Assembly: GCA_002415085.1 (NCBI GenBank)
Contig: DIBV01000009.1
Span: 47,839 to 111,838, forward strand
DNA from: Arsukibacterium sp. UBA5043
Lineage (GTDB): Bacteria; Pseudomonadota; Gammaproteobacteria; Enterobacterales; Alteromonadaceae
Reading direction: 5' to 3'
DNA length: 64,000 nt
The translations under genes were made by a program, and so were the position numbers. The notes below the pieces were generated by a model. It was not told where the DNA came from. It made no database searches and saw nothing but the letters and a program-made list of their open reading frames with translations. Of the stretch, positions 18,526 to 28,640 are shown piece after piece (within the stretch, counting starts at the first letter, position 1; every line of letters starts with the position of its first letter).

Positions 18526-19608
18526 TTACTGCTGTTTGCTGTTTAAGGCATGGATAGCAAAGCTACCCAGCCAGTGGCCGCCTTCGTAGCTGTCGCCAAT
18601 CAGGTTAGGATAAGAGTATGCCATATGCTGGTCAGCGACGTGGCGAAGATGACCGTATTGTGGATATTGTTTGGCCAGCGCGTATAAATTCCAGGCCCGG
18701 CTGAAGTTTAAGCCATCCAGATGCACCAGTTTGCCATCGGTGCGATCGCTTACTTTGCCTGGTGCCAGCTGGTAGTCAGGATTGGCCAGTTGCGGCATAA
18801 AACCGTTTAACCAGGGTAAAAACTGCTCCGCCGGTAAAACACGTTGCATCAGGCCGATTTCTTCCAGACAGGGTGAAATAAAATCATAGCCGCTGGGCTC
18901 CCAGTTAATCGGGCAGTTTTTATCCTGTAAAAAATAGTCTCTGGCCCGCTGTGCGATAAGCTGTTGCAGTTGGCTATGGCCGCGGTTGATGGCGTAGTCA
19001 TAAGCGAAACTTAAGCCAAAAGCGGTATTCGTGTGCTCACCCACCCGCACCGGATAAACTAACCGCGGTAAAAAACTGATATAACGCTCTATCAGCAAAT
19101 CGGCCAGCGGTTGCAGGTTAGTGGCCAGCTCACTGGCCAATGGATCCTGCCAGGCATGCAGCTCGTCGGATAGCTTTAGCAACCAGGCCCAGCCATAAGT
19201 GCGCTCGAACGACGCATTGATATCTTTACTGAAAAACGCCACTTCCTGCGCTATTTTTTCTGCCGTCAGGTTGCGCTTCAGGATAGCTTTTATTGCTGCG
19301 GCCTGTTCCAGCTGTGGAAATTGCCGCAGCAAGCTGACCATTGACCAGTAGCCATGAGCTGCACTATGCCAGTCAAAACAGCCATAAAACACCGGATGCA
19401 TGGCTATCGGTTCTTTGACATCTGCTGCGCTGGCCAGCACGACCCCGGTTTTATAAGGGTAGGGTGTTTCAACACAATGCAGCGGCAGGCTGACCAGCTT
19501 ATTGGCTTCAGCCAGATTTAACGCATGGCTGTCAGTGCTGCTCTTTGCAGCGGTTGCCAGACTAAGCATGGCGAACGCCAGGCTGCTTACCCAAACCCAT
19601 AATTTCAT
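18526..19608 (-). CDS. DUF2891 protein with signal peptide
   Basis: A 360-residue protein with a cleavable signal (WVSSLAFAMLSLATAAKS). The body is helical and has the family features HPVFYGCFDWHSAAHGYWSM and a conserved RVGEHTNTAFGLSFAYDYA segment; the repeated His-containing motifs suggest an alpha/alpha-barrel fold. It is probably periplasmic. It lies between cti and DUF502 on the same strand and has GGAGA before its ATG. The molecular function is not known. Confidence 0.82.
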   Translation of the reverse strand: MKLWVWVSSLAFAMLSLATAAKSSTDSHALNLAEANKLVSLPLHCVETPYPYKTGVVLASAADVKEPIAMHPVFYGCFDWHSAAHGYWSMVSLLRQFPQLEQAAAIKAILKRNLTAEKIAQEVAFFSKDINASFERTYGWAWLLKLSDELHAWQDPLASELATNLQPLADLLIERYISFLPRLVYPVRVGEHTNTAFGLSFAYDYAINRGHSQLQQLIAQRARDYFLQDKNCPINWEPSGYDFISPCLEEIGLMQRVLPAEQFLPWLNGFMPQLANPDYQLAPGKVSDRTDGKLVHLDGLNFSRAWNLYALAKQYPQYGHLRHVADQHMAYSYPNLIGDSYEGGHWLGSFAIHALNSKQQ

Positions 19609-19665
19609 TTTTTATCTCCGACAGCTTATTAGTTTACGTGTTGTTGAAAGTTGCACGTCCATGGC

Positions 19666-22047
19666 CTAGCGGTTTTCCAGCCGGTTGTAATCCAGCCAGC
19701 CACCGGTAACCGGATTGCGCTGCTGAAATAACGCATTGATATTATCACTAAATGTCCAGAAGTTTGGGTTAGTGCGCCGGACTCCGAACTGGTCGAGCAA
19801 ACTGGCGTAATCTTGTTCATTACTTATATGCTGCGCCGCTGTGACTAATTTACCGATATCAGTTTCCTGTAAATGCCAGAACGCATCGGGATAGCTGCCC
19901 AGCAAGCCATGGACCAACGTCATATTGTCGTTTGCCGGATTACGGTTATCTTCTTCGGCAAACAGGCTGTTGACATTAAAATGGGCACTGTTGCGGATAA
20001 GGGTAAACAGCTCTGGTGCACTACCGTCAATCGGTTCTATCTTGATCATGGTAACTTCCGGCAAAATAGTAGCGGGTACACCGGTTAACTTAGCGAGCTG
20101 TTGCAGTAATTGCGTACTGCTATTGCTCAGTGTGCTGTTGGCAAGCTGGTGTTTAGCAGGTTGCACCTGTTGCAGGTGTTGGCCAAACAGCTGATACAGC
20201 TCTGCTTTCTGGTTATCTGTGTTGAAGCTGATGCCGCTGGGCTGATCAAAAGGGTTAATATCTTCACCCAGAAACCGGCTTAATTCCGGCGCCGAGTTCT
20301 GGTACCAGTCTGCCAGTTCTGCCCGGCGTTGTGCCGGTGGCAGAAAAGCCAGAAAGTTTGATTCTCCCTCCATCCGCAGGAAGTCCATGTACAACCGGGT
20401 CATTAACTGGTGGCCAAAGTTTCCGTGTACGTCAAAGCCTGCTACCAGCAAATAATGGATACGCTCCAGTAATACATAGTCAATTACCCAGGCCGTTTTT
20501 GGTGGTGCACCAATTAAACCCTGAACTACCGTGGCATTGTCAAAATGGCGGAAAACCGTCAGGCTGGCATTGAGATTAGTGCCGTCACCGTTCCAGATTG
20601 TGGCAGGGGTAAGATAATGCTTTGGATCGACCGCGTTGGCCAGAAACTGATTACGGGCCCGCAGAAAATTACCCTGACGCTTAGCAAAATCCAGCCAGTG
20701 TGTAGGCAAGGTGGTGCTTTCATCTTCTGCCGGTAGTCTTAAATTAGCCTGCTGGCTTTGGTAAAACTTTTCGAGCTCGGCCGAGTTTAGCAGATCGGGA
20801 TCAACAAAATAGACCCAGAAATGATCATTGATAACATTCAGTGCAACCTGGCCACGACATACCGGACCTTTGATATAACCCATGATGGTATGTTCTGCCC
20901 GCTCCAGCATAAAGCGGTAGCGGGCGTTTACCGGCAATTCTGCAAACGCAGTCAGTGGGTTAGCAGCAATTTCCGGCTGATAACCCGGCAGCGCAGATAC
21001 CTGATAATCGGCAGTAGCAAACCATTGCTGCCACTTGGCCAGCAGTGCATCGTCAATCGCGTAGGGTTGATGGGTTTTATGAACAATGCTGGCCAGAACC
21101 GGTACTAACCGGTAATAAACCCGGTTAACACCGGGGTCATCAAATGGCCGGCGACTGGCAATAACGTTTACTGGTTGGCCCGGTGCCGTTGTCGAACGCA
21201 TCAGGGTATAAAACTGCGGTGGCTGGTCTGGCTTTGTCAGGGCCGGAAAATACAAATGCGAAGCAAATAAATGCTCATAAATATAGCGGGCGCTAAGCTG
21301 CATTTTCAGAGAGTCGCCATTTAGGAATTGCTCAAGCTGATTTGCTGCCGTTAACGCCGCTTCAGACAGCTTCAATGATTCCGGCATTGCGGCGCCGCTG
21401 GCCAGCCAATCAATCAGTACCTTGTGTTCATCATCTGCCAGGCCAGGTAAGCCATAGGGCATGCCGGCTAACGGTTGGTTGCTGGCGTAGCGGTCAAACT
21501 GTTCAATGGTATTGCATTGCTGGGCACGGTTCAGGCTGAGATCAAAGCTGTCATCCAGCCTGGTGGCTGGCGGCAGCGGATGCTGCTGTTTTAGCAGTAA
21601 CATTTGTGCCAGCAGAGACCCCCGGATATTGGCCTCGGCAGTTTGCTTTCGCTCATTTAACACCGGATGAAAGCTACGTTCCCGCCATTCTGACGGCCCT
21701 GAGGCGTCAATAAATAAACGTTGCGGAGTGGCTGCAGTAATTCTGGCGCCGTCATATACCGCCTGTGGATTGGCCCCCCGGCTAATACCTGCCGCTGAAC
21801 TCATTTTTAGCTGGCACGGGGCGTCATAACAAGCGTGGCAAACTACACAACGGCGTTCAATAATAGGTTTTGCCAGTTGTTGGTATAACTCGGCCTGTGC
21901 TGCAGTGGCGTCTGTTGATGCGGCTCTGTTGGTTGCTGAGGCTTTGCCGTAGTTTAAATCCAGTTTAAAGGATGACAGGGCAACAAAACCCAGGCAGCCA
22001 AAAAGTAAAATGACGATGCTAAATTTCAGGTAATGCGCTCTGAACAC
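19666..22047 (-). CDS. cti: Fatty acid cis/trans isomerase
   Basis: A 793-residue protein with a signal/anchor segment (FSIVILLFGCLGFVALSSF) and a cytochrome-c-type haem site (CVVCH, around residue 67), as in Cti. Cti is a periplasmic haem protein that converts cis- to trans-unsaturated fatty acids in membrane phospholipids, rigidifying the membrane during solvent or heat stress. Length matches the family (about 770-800). The start is GTG with ACGGAG upstream. Downstream DUF2891 and DUF502 may be co-expressed. Coexistence with an RND pump in the same region fits solvent tolerance, but no link is shown by the sequence. Confidence 0.9.
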   Translation of the reverse strand: MFRAHYLKFSIVILLFGCLGFVALSSFKLDLNYGKASATNRAASTDATAAQAELYQQLAKPIIERRCVVCHACYDAPCQLKMSSAAGISRGANPQAVYDGARITAATPQRLFIDASGPSEWRERSFHPVLNERKQTAEANIRGSLLAQMLLLKQQHPLPPATRLDDSFDLSLNRAQQCNTIEQFDRYASNQPLAGMPYGLPGLADDEHKVLIDWLASGAAMPESLKLSEAALTAANQLEQFLNGDSLKMQLSARYIYEHLFASHLYFPALTKPDQPPQFYTLMRSTTAPGQPVNVIASRRPFDDPGVNRVYYRLVPVLASIVHKTHQPYAIDDALLAKWQQWFATADYQVSALPGYQPEIAANPLTAFAELPVNARYRFMLERAEHTIMGYIKGPVCRGQVALNVINDHFWVYFVDPDLLNSAELEKFYQSQQANLRLPAEDESTTLPTHWLDFAKRQGNFLRARNQFLANAVDPKHYLTPATIWNGDGTNLNASLTVFRHFDNATVVQGLIGAPPKTAWVIDYVLLERIHYLLVAGFDVHGNFGHQLMTRLYMDFLRMEGESNFLAFLPPAQRRAELADWYQNSAPELSRFLGEDINPFDQPSGISFNTDNQKAELYQLFGQHLQQVQPAKHQLANSTLSNSSTQLLQQLAKLTGVPATILPEVTMIKIEPIDGSAPELFTLIRNSAHFNVNSLFAEEDNRNPANDNMTLVHGLLGSYPDAFWHLQETDIGKLVTAAQHISNEQDYASLLDQFGVRRTNPNFWTFSDNINALFQQRNPVTGGWLDYNRLENR

Positions 22048-22213
22048 TGCTACTACTCCGTGGTGCCTGTCGATTTTTATATGGTCATACTACCGACATC
22101 TGACCATGATGGCGACTTAAAGTCGTCGACAAAAAAGCACGGTGTAACATTAGCAATAGTGTTTGTTACTGACTATCTTTAGCGCTGAGCCTGCAACTCT
22201 GGAAAGCAAAATC

Positions 22214-23398
22214 ATGCCAGATTACACTCGGCCCGGTGTGTACATTAATGAAATACCGGCCAGTTCCCAACCTGTTACAGCGGTGTCGACCAGTACTGTT
22301 ATGTTTGTTGGTTGTGCCGCCAGTGGCCCGGTTAGTGAGCCGGTGCTAATCAGCAGTTTTACCGAGTATCAGCGGCTGTTTCAGGGCTCTGCAGATGCTG
22401 ATCAGTCTACCCAAGCCGATGCGATGACATTGGCTGTTATGGCATTTTTCGGCAATGGTGGCAAAGACGCCTATATTTGCCGACTGACCAGCAAGGATGA
22501 GGATAATAATGTTGCCAGCCTGACGGTAAATGACTATACCCGGTTTTATCAGACCGTAATGGCAACCTTACATGATTACAGCCTGCTATTGCTGCCAGGA
22601 CAGCACTGGAATAGCAATAAAAATTCGCCAGACAATGCGGTGATCAGTGCCAGCTTGGCATTTTGCCAGCAACAGCGTCAGTGCATGTTATTGATGGATT
22701 TAGCCGCTGATGTGCAACTTAGCAGTGCTGCCGCTACAAATACCCTAGGCTTACCCATATCAAGCTTTGCCGCGCTGTATTATCCCTGGTTAACCATAAC
22801 AAACCCGCTGGCAAAAGGTACGCTGACTATACCGCCGGCAGCCGTAGCAGCGGGTCTATACTGCCGCAGTGACGGCCGTTATGGTGTCTGGAAAGCCCCT
22901 GCGGGGGTTACCGCTAAATTAATCGGCATTACCGGCCTGGCTGTTAACATTGACGACAGCGTACAGCAACAACTTAACCCTTTGGGTATTAACTGCATTC
23001 GCACCTTACCGCGGGTGGGTACGGTATTATGGGGCGCCCGCACACTAGCCAGCCAGGCCGATACGGAGTGGCGTTATATATCGGTGCGGCGAACCGCCAT
23101 TTTTATCGAGCAAAGCGTTTTACAAAGCCTGCAATGGACAGTATTTGAGCCAAATGATCAACCGTTGTGGCAGGCGGTAGGGCGCAACATCAGTAATTTT
23201 ATGATTACGTTGTTCCGGGCCGGGGCATTTCAGGGCAGCACACACCAGGAAGCCTTTTTTGTTCGCTGTGGCCTGAATGAAACCATGACCCAGCAAGACA
23301 TCAGCCAGCAGCAGCTGATCATTGAGCTGGGATTTGCCCCGGTTAAACCGGCAGAATTTGTCATTATCAGGCTCCGCTATTCGCTCAGCCCGCCATAA
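22214..23398 (+). CDS. Orphan phage-tail-sheath-like protein
   Basis: A protein of about 394 residues. It begins with the sheath signature YTRPGVYINEIPASSQPVTA and later has YGVWKAPAGVTAKLIGITG, a segment WRYISVRRTAIFIEQSVLQ and FEPNDQPLWQAV, all characteristic of contractile tail sheath proteins (FI/gp18 type). No tube, baseplate, spike or ATPase gene is near, so it is not part of a visible contractile machine. The open frame starts at 22163 but the ATG at 22214 with GGAAAG upstream gives the expected N-terminus. It may be a relic of a prophage or injection system, or a domesticated sheath. Confidence 0.8.
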   Translation: MPDYTRPGVYINEIPASSQPVTAVSTSTVMFVGCAASGPVSEPVLISSFTEYQRLFQGSADADQSTQADAMTLAVMAFFGNGGKDAYICRLTSKDEDNNVASLTVNDYTRFYQTVMATLHDYSLLLLPGQHWNSNKNSPDNAVISASLAFCQQQRQCMLLMDLAADVQLSSAAATNTLGLPISSFAALYYPWLTITNPLAKGTLTIPPAAVAAGLYCRSDGRYGVWKAPAGVTAKLIGITGLAVNIDDSVQQQLNPLGINCIRTLPRVGTVLWGARTLASQADTEWRYISVRRTAIFIEQSVLQSLQWTVFEPNDQPLWQAVGRNISNFMITLFRAGAFQGSTHQEAFFVRCGLNETMTQQDISQQQLIIELGFAPVKPAEFVIIRLRYSLSPP

Positions 23399-23526
23399 CC
23401 TGCTGGCAGCGCAACTTTACAGTACTCAGCTGCGCTACTATTGCCCGTCAGAGCAGCCCTCAACTCGGCTGCTTGCTTATGCTAAACTGCCGCTAATTTT
23501 CAGATAGCCCTTTGCAGGAGTTTTTC

Positions 23527-24987
23527 GTGGCTGGATTAAGTGCTTTATACCCGCAACCTTTGTGGCAATGGTTTGAACAGATTTGTGCCATTCCTCATCC
23601 GTCAAAACATGAACAGGCATTAAGTCAGTTCATTCAGAACTGGGCCCGCAAGCTTGGTTTAAATGTGGTTGAGGATAAGGTGGGGAATCTTATTATTAAA
23701 AAGCCTGCTACCGCAGGCATGGAAAACCGCAAACCGGTGGTTATTCAGGCTCATTTAGATATGGTGCCGCAAAAAAATGCCGATAAAGTACATGATTTTA
23801 CTAAAGATCCCATCGAGGCCTATATTGATGGTGACTGGGTAACCGCCAATGGCACTACTCTGGGTTCAGATAATGGCATTGGTATGGCCTCCGCTTTAGC
23901 GATACTCGGCAGCAATGAAATAAAGCATGGCCCGTTAGAAGTGCTGCTAACCATTGACGAAGAAGCGGGCATGACCGGAGCTTTTGGCCTGGAGCCGGGT
24001 ATGCTGGAAGCTGAAATATTAATTAACACCGACTCAGAGCAGGAAGGTGAAATTTATATGGGCTGTGCCGGCGGGGTGGATGCTGAATTTAGCGTACCGG
24101 TTAACTGGCAGGCGGTACCGGCTGAAACGCAAGCGGTTACCCTTAGTTTAAGCGGCTTAAAAGGCGGCCATTCCGGGGTAAATATTCATTTGGGGCGGGG
24201 TAATGCCAACAAGCTGCTGGCCCGCTTTTTAGTGGCTGAAGCCCGCGAACTGCAATTGCAGCTAAGTGAATTTTCCGGCGGTTCACTGCGTAACGCTATT
24301 CCACGCGAAGCACAGGTAACCCTTTGTTTGCCCGCTGATAAAGTTGATTTACTGCAGCAGAAAATCCGTTTTTTTGAGCAGTTAGCTCAAACCGAACTGG
24401 CCGCTGTTGAGCCTGCGATTAAATTCAGCCTGCGTGAAGCCAGTCTGCCACAGCAGGTAATGACATCTGCCAGCCAGCAAGCACTGTTAAACCTGCTGCA
24501 TGCCTGTCCGAATGGCGTCATGCGGATGAGCGACGATGTGCCTGGTGTGACTGAAACCTCACTAAATATGGGGGTTATCAGCACCGTTGGCGATAAGGTG
24601 CAGGTACTGTGTTTAATTCGCTCGTTAATCGACTCGGGTCGTGAACATGTCGAAACCATGTTAACGTCGCTGGCTGAACTGGCCGGAGCAGAGGTCACGT
24701 TCAGTGGTGCCTACCCGGGCTGGAAGCCGGATCCGGACTCGGCCGTGATGAAAATCGTTAATGATACCTATCAGGATATATATCAGAAACAGCCGGTTAT
24801 TATGGTTATTCACGCGGGTTTAGAGTGCGGCTTGTTTAAAAAACCTTATCCACAAATGGATATGGTTTCCATTGGTCCTACTATCCGATATCCACACGGA
24901 CCGGATGAAATGGTCAATATTGAAACCGTCGGCCAGTACTGGCAATTACTGCTGGCCGTGCTGGAGCGTATTCCGCCGAAATCCTGA
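23527..24987 (+). CDS. pepD: Aminoacyl-histidine dipeptidase (PepD)
   Basis: An M20-family cytosolic metallopeptidase cleaving Xaa-His and other dipeptides; about 486 residues, matching E. coli PepD (485). The zinc-binding and catalytic segments are intact: VIQAHLDMVPQ, TTLGSDNGIGMASALAIL, TIDEEAGMTGAFGL, TDSEQEGEIYMGCAGG and a C-terminal MVIHAGLECGLFKKPYP. The GTG at 23527 with CAGGAG at ideal spacing is preferred over the upstream TTG at 23512. Confidence 0.95.
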   Translation: MAGLSALYPQPLWQWFEQICAIPHPSKHEQALSQFIQNWARKLGLNVVEDKVGNLIIKKPATAGMENRKPVVIQAHLDMVPQKNADKVHDFTKDPIEAYIDGDWVTANGTTLGSDNGIGMASALAILGSNEIKHGPLEVLLTIDEEAGMTGAFGLEPGMLEAEILINTDSEQEGEIYMGCAGGVDAEFSVPVNWQAVPAETQAVTLSLSGLKGGHSGVNIHLGRGNANKLLARFLVAEARELQLQLSEFSGGSLRNAIPREAQVTLCLPADKVDLLQQKIRFFEQLAQTELAAVEPAIKFSLREASLPQQVMTSASQQALLNLLHACPNGVMRMSDDVPGVTETSLNMGVISTVGDKVQVLCLIRSLIDSGREHVETMLTSLAELAGAEVTFSGAYPGWKPDPDSAVMKIVNDTYQDIYQKQPVIMVIHAGLECGLFKKPYPQMDMVSIGPTIRYPHGPDEMVNIETVGQYWQLLLAVLERIPPKS

Positions 24988-25131
24988 ATACACCCGGGAG
25001 TAAGGGGGTAGAGCGGGTTAATCTGGTCATTTGCCAACAAGTAAATGGCCAGGCTCAGGCCAGGTTAAGGTTAACGCTGCCACCGTAGAAACAATGTTGT
25101 TTACTTATTCTGAACACCAAAGGAGCTACCG

Positions 25132-25803
25132 ATGTCTGCACCGGATGACACGACCGAAAACGTTAACGCCAACAACAGTAGCACCAGTCCTGATGATCCA
25201 CTCGCGTCACACCACAAGCCTGCCAATATTTCCGACCGCATTGCCTTTCGCCTAACCAAAATGCTGCGTTTTTGTGCCGATACGTTTTTTGCCAAGCGTT
25301 ACGGCCATCGCGCCGTTATTCTGGAAACGGTGGCCGGGGTACCAGGCATGGTGGCAGGTATGCTGCGCCATATGCGCAGTTTACGCCGGATGGAAGAAGA
25401 CCACGGCTGGATCCGCACCCTGTTAGATGAAGCCGAAAATGAACGGATGCATCTGATGACCTTCATCAAAATTGCTAAGCCAAACTGGTTTGAGCGTTTT
25501 CTTATCCTGCTGGCTCAAGGCGTATTTTTCAGCTTTTTTTTAGTGCTGTACATTGTTTCGGCCAAAACCGCCCACCGTCTGGTAGGGTATTTTGAAGAAG
25601 AGGCGGTATACAGTTACAGTTGCTATCTGCAGGAAGTGGATAACCAGGTTATTGCCAATATCCCCGCGCCCCAGGTTGCGATTGATTACTGGAATTTAGC
25701 AGCAGATGCCCGCCTGCGTGAAGTGATTATTGCCGTACGTGCGGATGAAGCAGGTCATCGCGACGTGAACCACGATTTTGCTAATCAGCTGGCCGCTGAA
25801 TAG
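25132..25803 (+). CDS. aox: Alternative oxidase (ubiquinol oxidase)
   Basis: A 223-residue di-iron ubiquinol oxidase. All AOX motifs are present in order: LETVAGVPGM, EAENERMHLMTF, FEEEAVYSY and RADEAGHRDVNHDF. Together these supply the four glutamates and two histidines of the iron centre. Two hydrophobic helices (about 125-150) anchor it in the membrane. AOX reduces oxygen to water without proton pumping and resists cyanide and NO. It is uncommon in bacteria and is found in some marine proteobacteria. A strong AAAGGAG site precedes the ATG; the gene is monocistronic. Confidence 0.95.
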   Translation: MSAPDDTTENVNANNSSTSPDDPLASHHKPANISDRIAFRLTKMLRFCADTFFAKRYGHRAVILETVAGVPGMVAGMLRHMRSLRRMEEDHGWIRTLLDEAENERMHLMTFIKIAKPNWFERFLILLAQGVFFSFFLVLYIVSAKTAHRLVGYFEEEAVYSYSCYLQEVDNQVIANIPAPQVAIDYWNLAADARLREVIIAVRADEAGHRDVNHDFANQLAAE

Positions 25804-25910
25804 CATCAACAAATAGTCTTGCAGCACGCATTGTCAGATTATCTGTTAGCAACTAACCTTAACTAAGGCTTTGTTAGTTAGACGTATTTTCCTAATATAG
25901 TGAATTATCA

Positions 25911-27431
25911 ATGGACAGACAGCTTGAACAACTTGCCCAGTTTGTGGCAGCCGCCAATACCGTTGAAGGGTTAACCCGGCCGTTGTTAGCGCTGCTGCAG
26001 CGGATAACCGGTCTTGAATCGACCTACCTGACTGCTATTGATGAAACAGCCGGTGTGCAACATATTTTAATTGCCCACAATGCCGGGGCGTTAACACTGC
26101 CGGAAGAACTTACTGTGCCCTGGCATGACACGTTGTGCAAAAGAGCACTGGAGAGCCAGCAATTTGTTACCGAAGATGTCGCGGGTTGCTGGGGCGATTC
26201 CGACGCGGCCCGGGAACTGGGGTTAAAAAGCTATATCAGTGTACCGGTAAAAAATCAGGATGGCAGTGTTTTTGGCACGCTGTGTGGTGCCAGTTCGCAC
26301 CATATTGCCCTCACCGGCATGCCGCATTTATCTGAATTGCTGCAATTGTGTGCTGATCTTATTGCGCATCAGCTTATCCGCGAAGATCAGGCAAAATTAA
26401 TTGCGAAAAGGGCTGAGCAGGCCGAATCAGAGCTTAACCGGATTACCTTGTTCGCCAGAATCAGTGAGCTTTGTGTCGGTGGCCAGTCACTGAGTTTGAC
26501 GGTGAACCAAACTGCCGGCTATATGATGGAAAGTGGTTTTTGTACTCAGGCGATTGCCTTTGAACTGGTAGAAGATGACTATATTGCGATTGCCCCGGAT
26601 CAGCAAGCCTGGCAGGAGGTGGTCTCAACATTGCGGGCTGAACTGAGTGTTGAAACCCGGCGTCGCAGTATTATTCCGATTTCCGTGTCAGAAGCTGTGC
26701 AGCAACAATTCGATACCTTACTGCTGCCTGGACAAAATGCGGTATTGCTTAAAATATTTGCTGAATACACCCCGACAGCCGCTATTTTTGCGCTGCTCAG
26801 CCCTGGGGCTGCCGCAGAGTCTGAAAATAAGGTATTGCTGTCGGCAATCAGTAATTCATTGTCGTTAATGGCCAGCAGACTGGCTGACCATCAGGCCCTT
26901 ACCCGGGTAAATCAGCAACTGGAATATCAGGCACAGCACGACGCCCTGACAGCACTGCCCAACCGCCGGTATTTGTTTAACGAATTGGCCCGCCAGTTAG
27001 CCCGCTCAGCGCGTCAGCAAATCAGTTTTTTCATTTTGTTTATTGATTTAGATGGGTTTAAAGCCATAAACGATAGTTATGGCCATGAAACCGGCGATGA
27101 GTTTTTGCGGGAGTTTGCTAACCGGATCCGCTTAGCGATGCGCAGTGGTGATTTTGCCGCCCGTCACGGCGGGGACGAGTTTGTTATGTTATGCCAGTTT
27201 TCAGCCGGGAGTCCGCCAGAACTGCAGGGTCAACATTTAATTCAACGGATCCGTGCTGCTACCAGTGGTCGCTTCGTGCTAAGCAACCTTAGCCTGAATT
27301 ACAATGGTCCCAGTCTAGGGCTGGTGCAATGGCAGCCGGGTGACATTACCGACGGCGATAAATTGCTAAGCCAGGCCGATGCGGCCATGTATAAAGATAA
27401 GCAACAGCGCCGCCAACAGCCAAAATATTAA
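25911..27431 (+). CDS. GAF-GGDEF diguanylate cyclase
   Basis: A 506-residue soluble protein. An N-terminal GAF domain (about 15-165: DTLCKRALESQQFVTEDVAG and GLKSYISVPVKNQDGSVFGT) is followed by a helical linker, a second less clear sensory region and a C-terminal GGDEF domain. The cyclase motif is ARHGGDEFVML and the metal site FILFIDLDGFKAINDSYGH, so activity is expected. It probably makes cyclic-di-GMP in response to a cytosolic ligand. It has no obvious ribosome binding site and stands alone between aox and the protease. Confidence 0.88.
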   Translation: MDRQLEQLAQFVAAANTVEGLTRPLLALLQRITGLESTYLTAIDETAGVQHILIAHNAGALTLPEELTVPWHDTLCKRALESQQFVTEDVAGCWGDSDAARELGLKSYISVPVKNQDGSVFGTLCGASSHHIALTGMPHLSELLQLCADLIAHQLIREDQAKLIAKRAEQAESELNRITLFARISELCVGGQSLSLTVNQTAGYMMESGFCTQAIAFELVEDDYIAIAPDQQAWQEVVSTLRAELSVETRRRSIIPISVSEAVQQQFDTLLLPGQNAVLLKIFAEYTPTAAIFALLSPGAAAESENKVLLSAISNSLSLMASRLADHQALTRVNQQLEYQAQHDALTALPNRRYLFNELARQLARSARQQISFFILFIDLDGFKAINDSYGHETGDEFLREFANRIRLAMRSGDFAARHGGDEFVMLCQFSAGSPPELQGQHLIQRIRAATSGRFVLSNLSLNYNGPSLGLVQWQPGDITDGDKLLSQADAAMYKDKQQRRQQPKY

Positions 27432-27632
27432 TCAGTTCAAATTGTTATTCTTTGCTTGCTTTTTTTACATCACACCTTATTTTGTGTCAGATTTTTTTAC
27501 ATTTCCATAATTGGTTAAAGTTAAGTTGTTGATTTTATATTAAAAATATTTGTGGTTTATTTTTTGCTTGACTGATGCCGAAAAATGTAACTTGATGTAA
27601 TTATAATAAAAATGAACCGAGAGATAATAATA

Positions 27633-28610
27633 ATGAAAAAACAAGTAGTGCTCGCGTCCATGCTCGCCTTATTGTCTGTTGATGCAATGGCTGGAGTAAT
27701 TCGTGATGATGTTAGTGATATAGCCTACCGGCAGCTTTCTTACAACCAACAGTTCGACAGTGTCGGTGCCATTTTATTCGACACCCCGGCGGGTGGATAC
27801 ATTTGTAGCGGCACCGTAATCGCCACAAATTGGGTATTGACGGCAGGGCATTGTGTGGATGACGCCCTGAGTATGACATTCTTACTGCCACAATTTAATG
27901 CAGACAGAACGACACTGTTAGGCCACGTTGCACACACAGCAACAGATTGGACCGCTCATGAAAACTGGACCGGCGCTAATTTATGGAGCGGTTGGGATAT
28001 TGGTTTGATGTATTTCGACAATCCGTTTGATGTAACGCCTGCCAAATTGTATAACGGCAACAATGAGAGTGGTGCAGTAACCACGCATGTTGGCTACGGA
28101 GCTACCGGCAACGGATTAACGGGTGTAACGGCGGGGCCGGGAACCCGTCGTGCCGGTCAGAATTTGGTTGATGGCCTTTATTCTGACGAGGGTTCGGGGC
28201 AGCAAATTCTGTTGTCTGATTTTGATCATCCTGATCAATCTGCAATCAACCCCGACACTGGCATTACCCACAATGGTTTTGTAAATTATGCTTATAGCGT
28301 GTTTGGTTTTGGCATAACCTCGCAAAGTGGTGCATTGGACATGGAATACGGTATTGCCGGCGGCGATTCAGGTGGTGCAGCCTTTATTGAGCAAAGCGGT
28401 GAGTGGCTGCTTGCTGGCGTCCATTCTTTTGGTAGTGGTTTGTATCGTCCATCTACCACCCAATATGGCGAAATTTTTGGCTCTGTGCGGGTTAGCGATC
28501 ACGTTGACTGGATACAAAGCTTTACGGTGATGGCGGTGCCCAATCCGGCGACGCTGGCACTATTTGGTTTTGGGCTAACCATGTTGTGGACGCGTCGGCG
28601 CCGCAGCTAA
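27633..28610 (+). CDS. Secreted trypsin-like serine protease with PEP-CTERM tail
   Basis: A protein of about 325 residues with a signal peptide (VVLASMLALLSVDAMAG) and an S1-family protease body. The catalytic triad is visible: LTAGHC (His), WDIGLMYF (Asp) and AGGDSGGAAF (Ser). The C-terminus is a PEP-CTERM-type sorting signal: VPNPATLALFGFGLTMLW followed by an RRRR tail. That tail is normally removed by an exosortase that anchors or releases the protein; no exosortase is in this window. The start at 27633 is chosen because it gives a clean signal peptide. A terminator follows. Confidence 0.88.
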   Translation: MKKQVVLASMLALLSVDAMAGVIRDDVSDIAYRQLSYNQQFDSVGAILFDTPAGGYICSGTVIATNWVLTAGHCVDDALSMTFLLPQFNADRTTLLGHVAHTATDWTAHENWTGANLWSGWDIGLMYFDNPFDVTPAKLYNGNNESGAVTTHVGYGATGNGLTGVTAGPGTRRAGQNLVDGLYSDEGSGQQILLSDFDHPDQSAINPDTGITHNGFVNYAYSVFGFGITSQSGALDMEYGIAGGDSGGAAFIEQSGEWLLAGVHSFGSGLYRPSTTQYGEIFGSVRVSDHVDWIQSFTVMAVPNPATLALFGFGLTMLWTRRRRS

Positions 28611-28640
28611 CAGTGGCTTTTGCTAAATAACTTACTGAGA

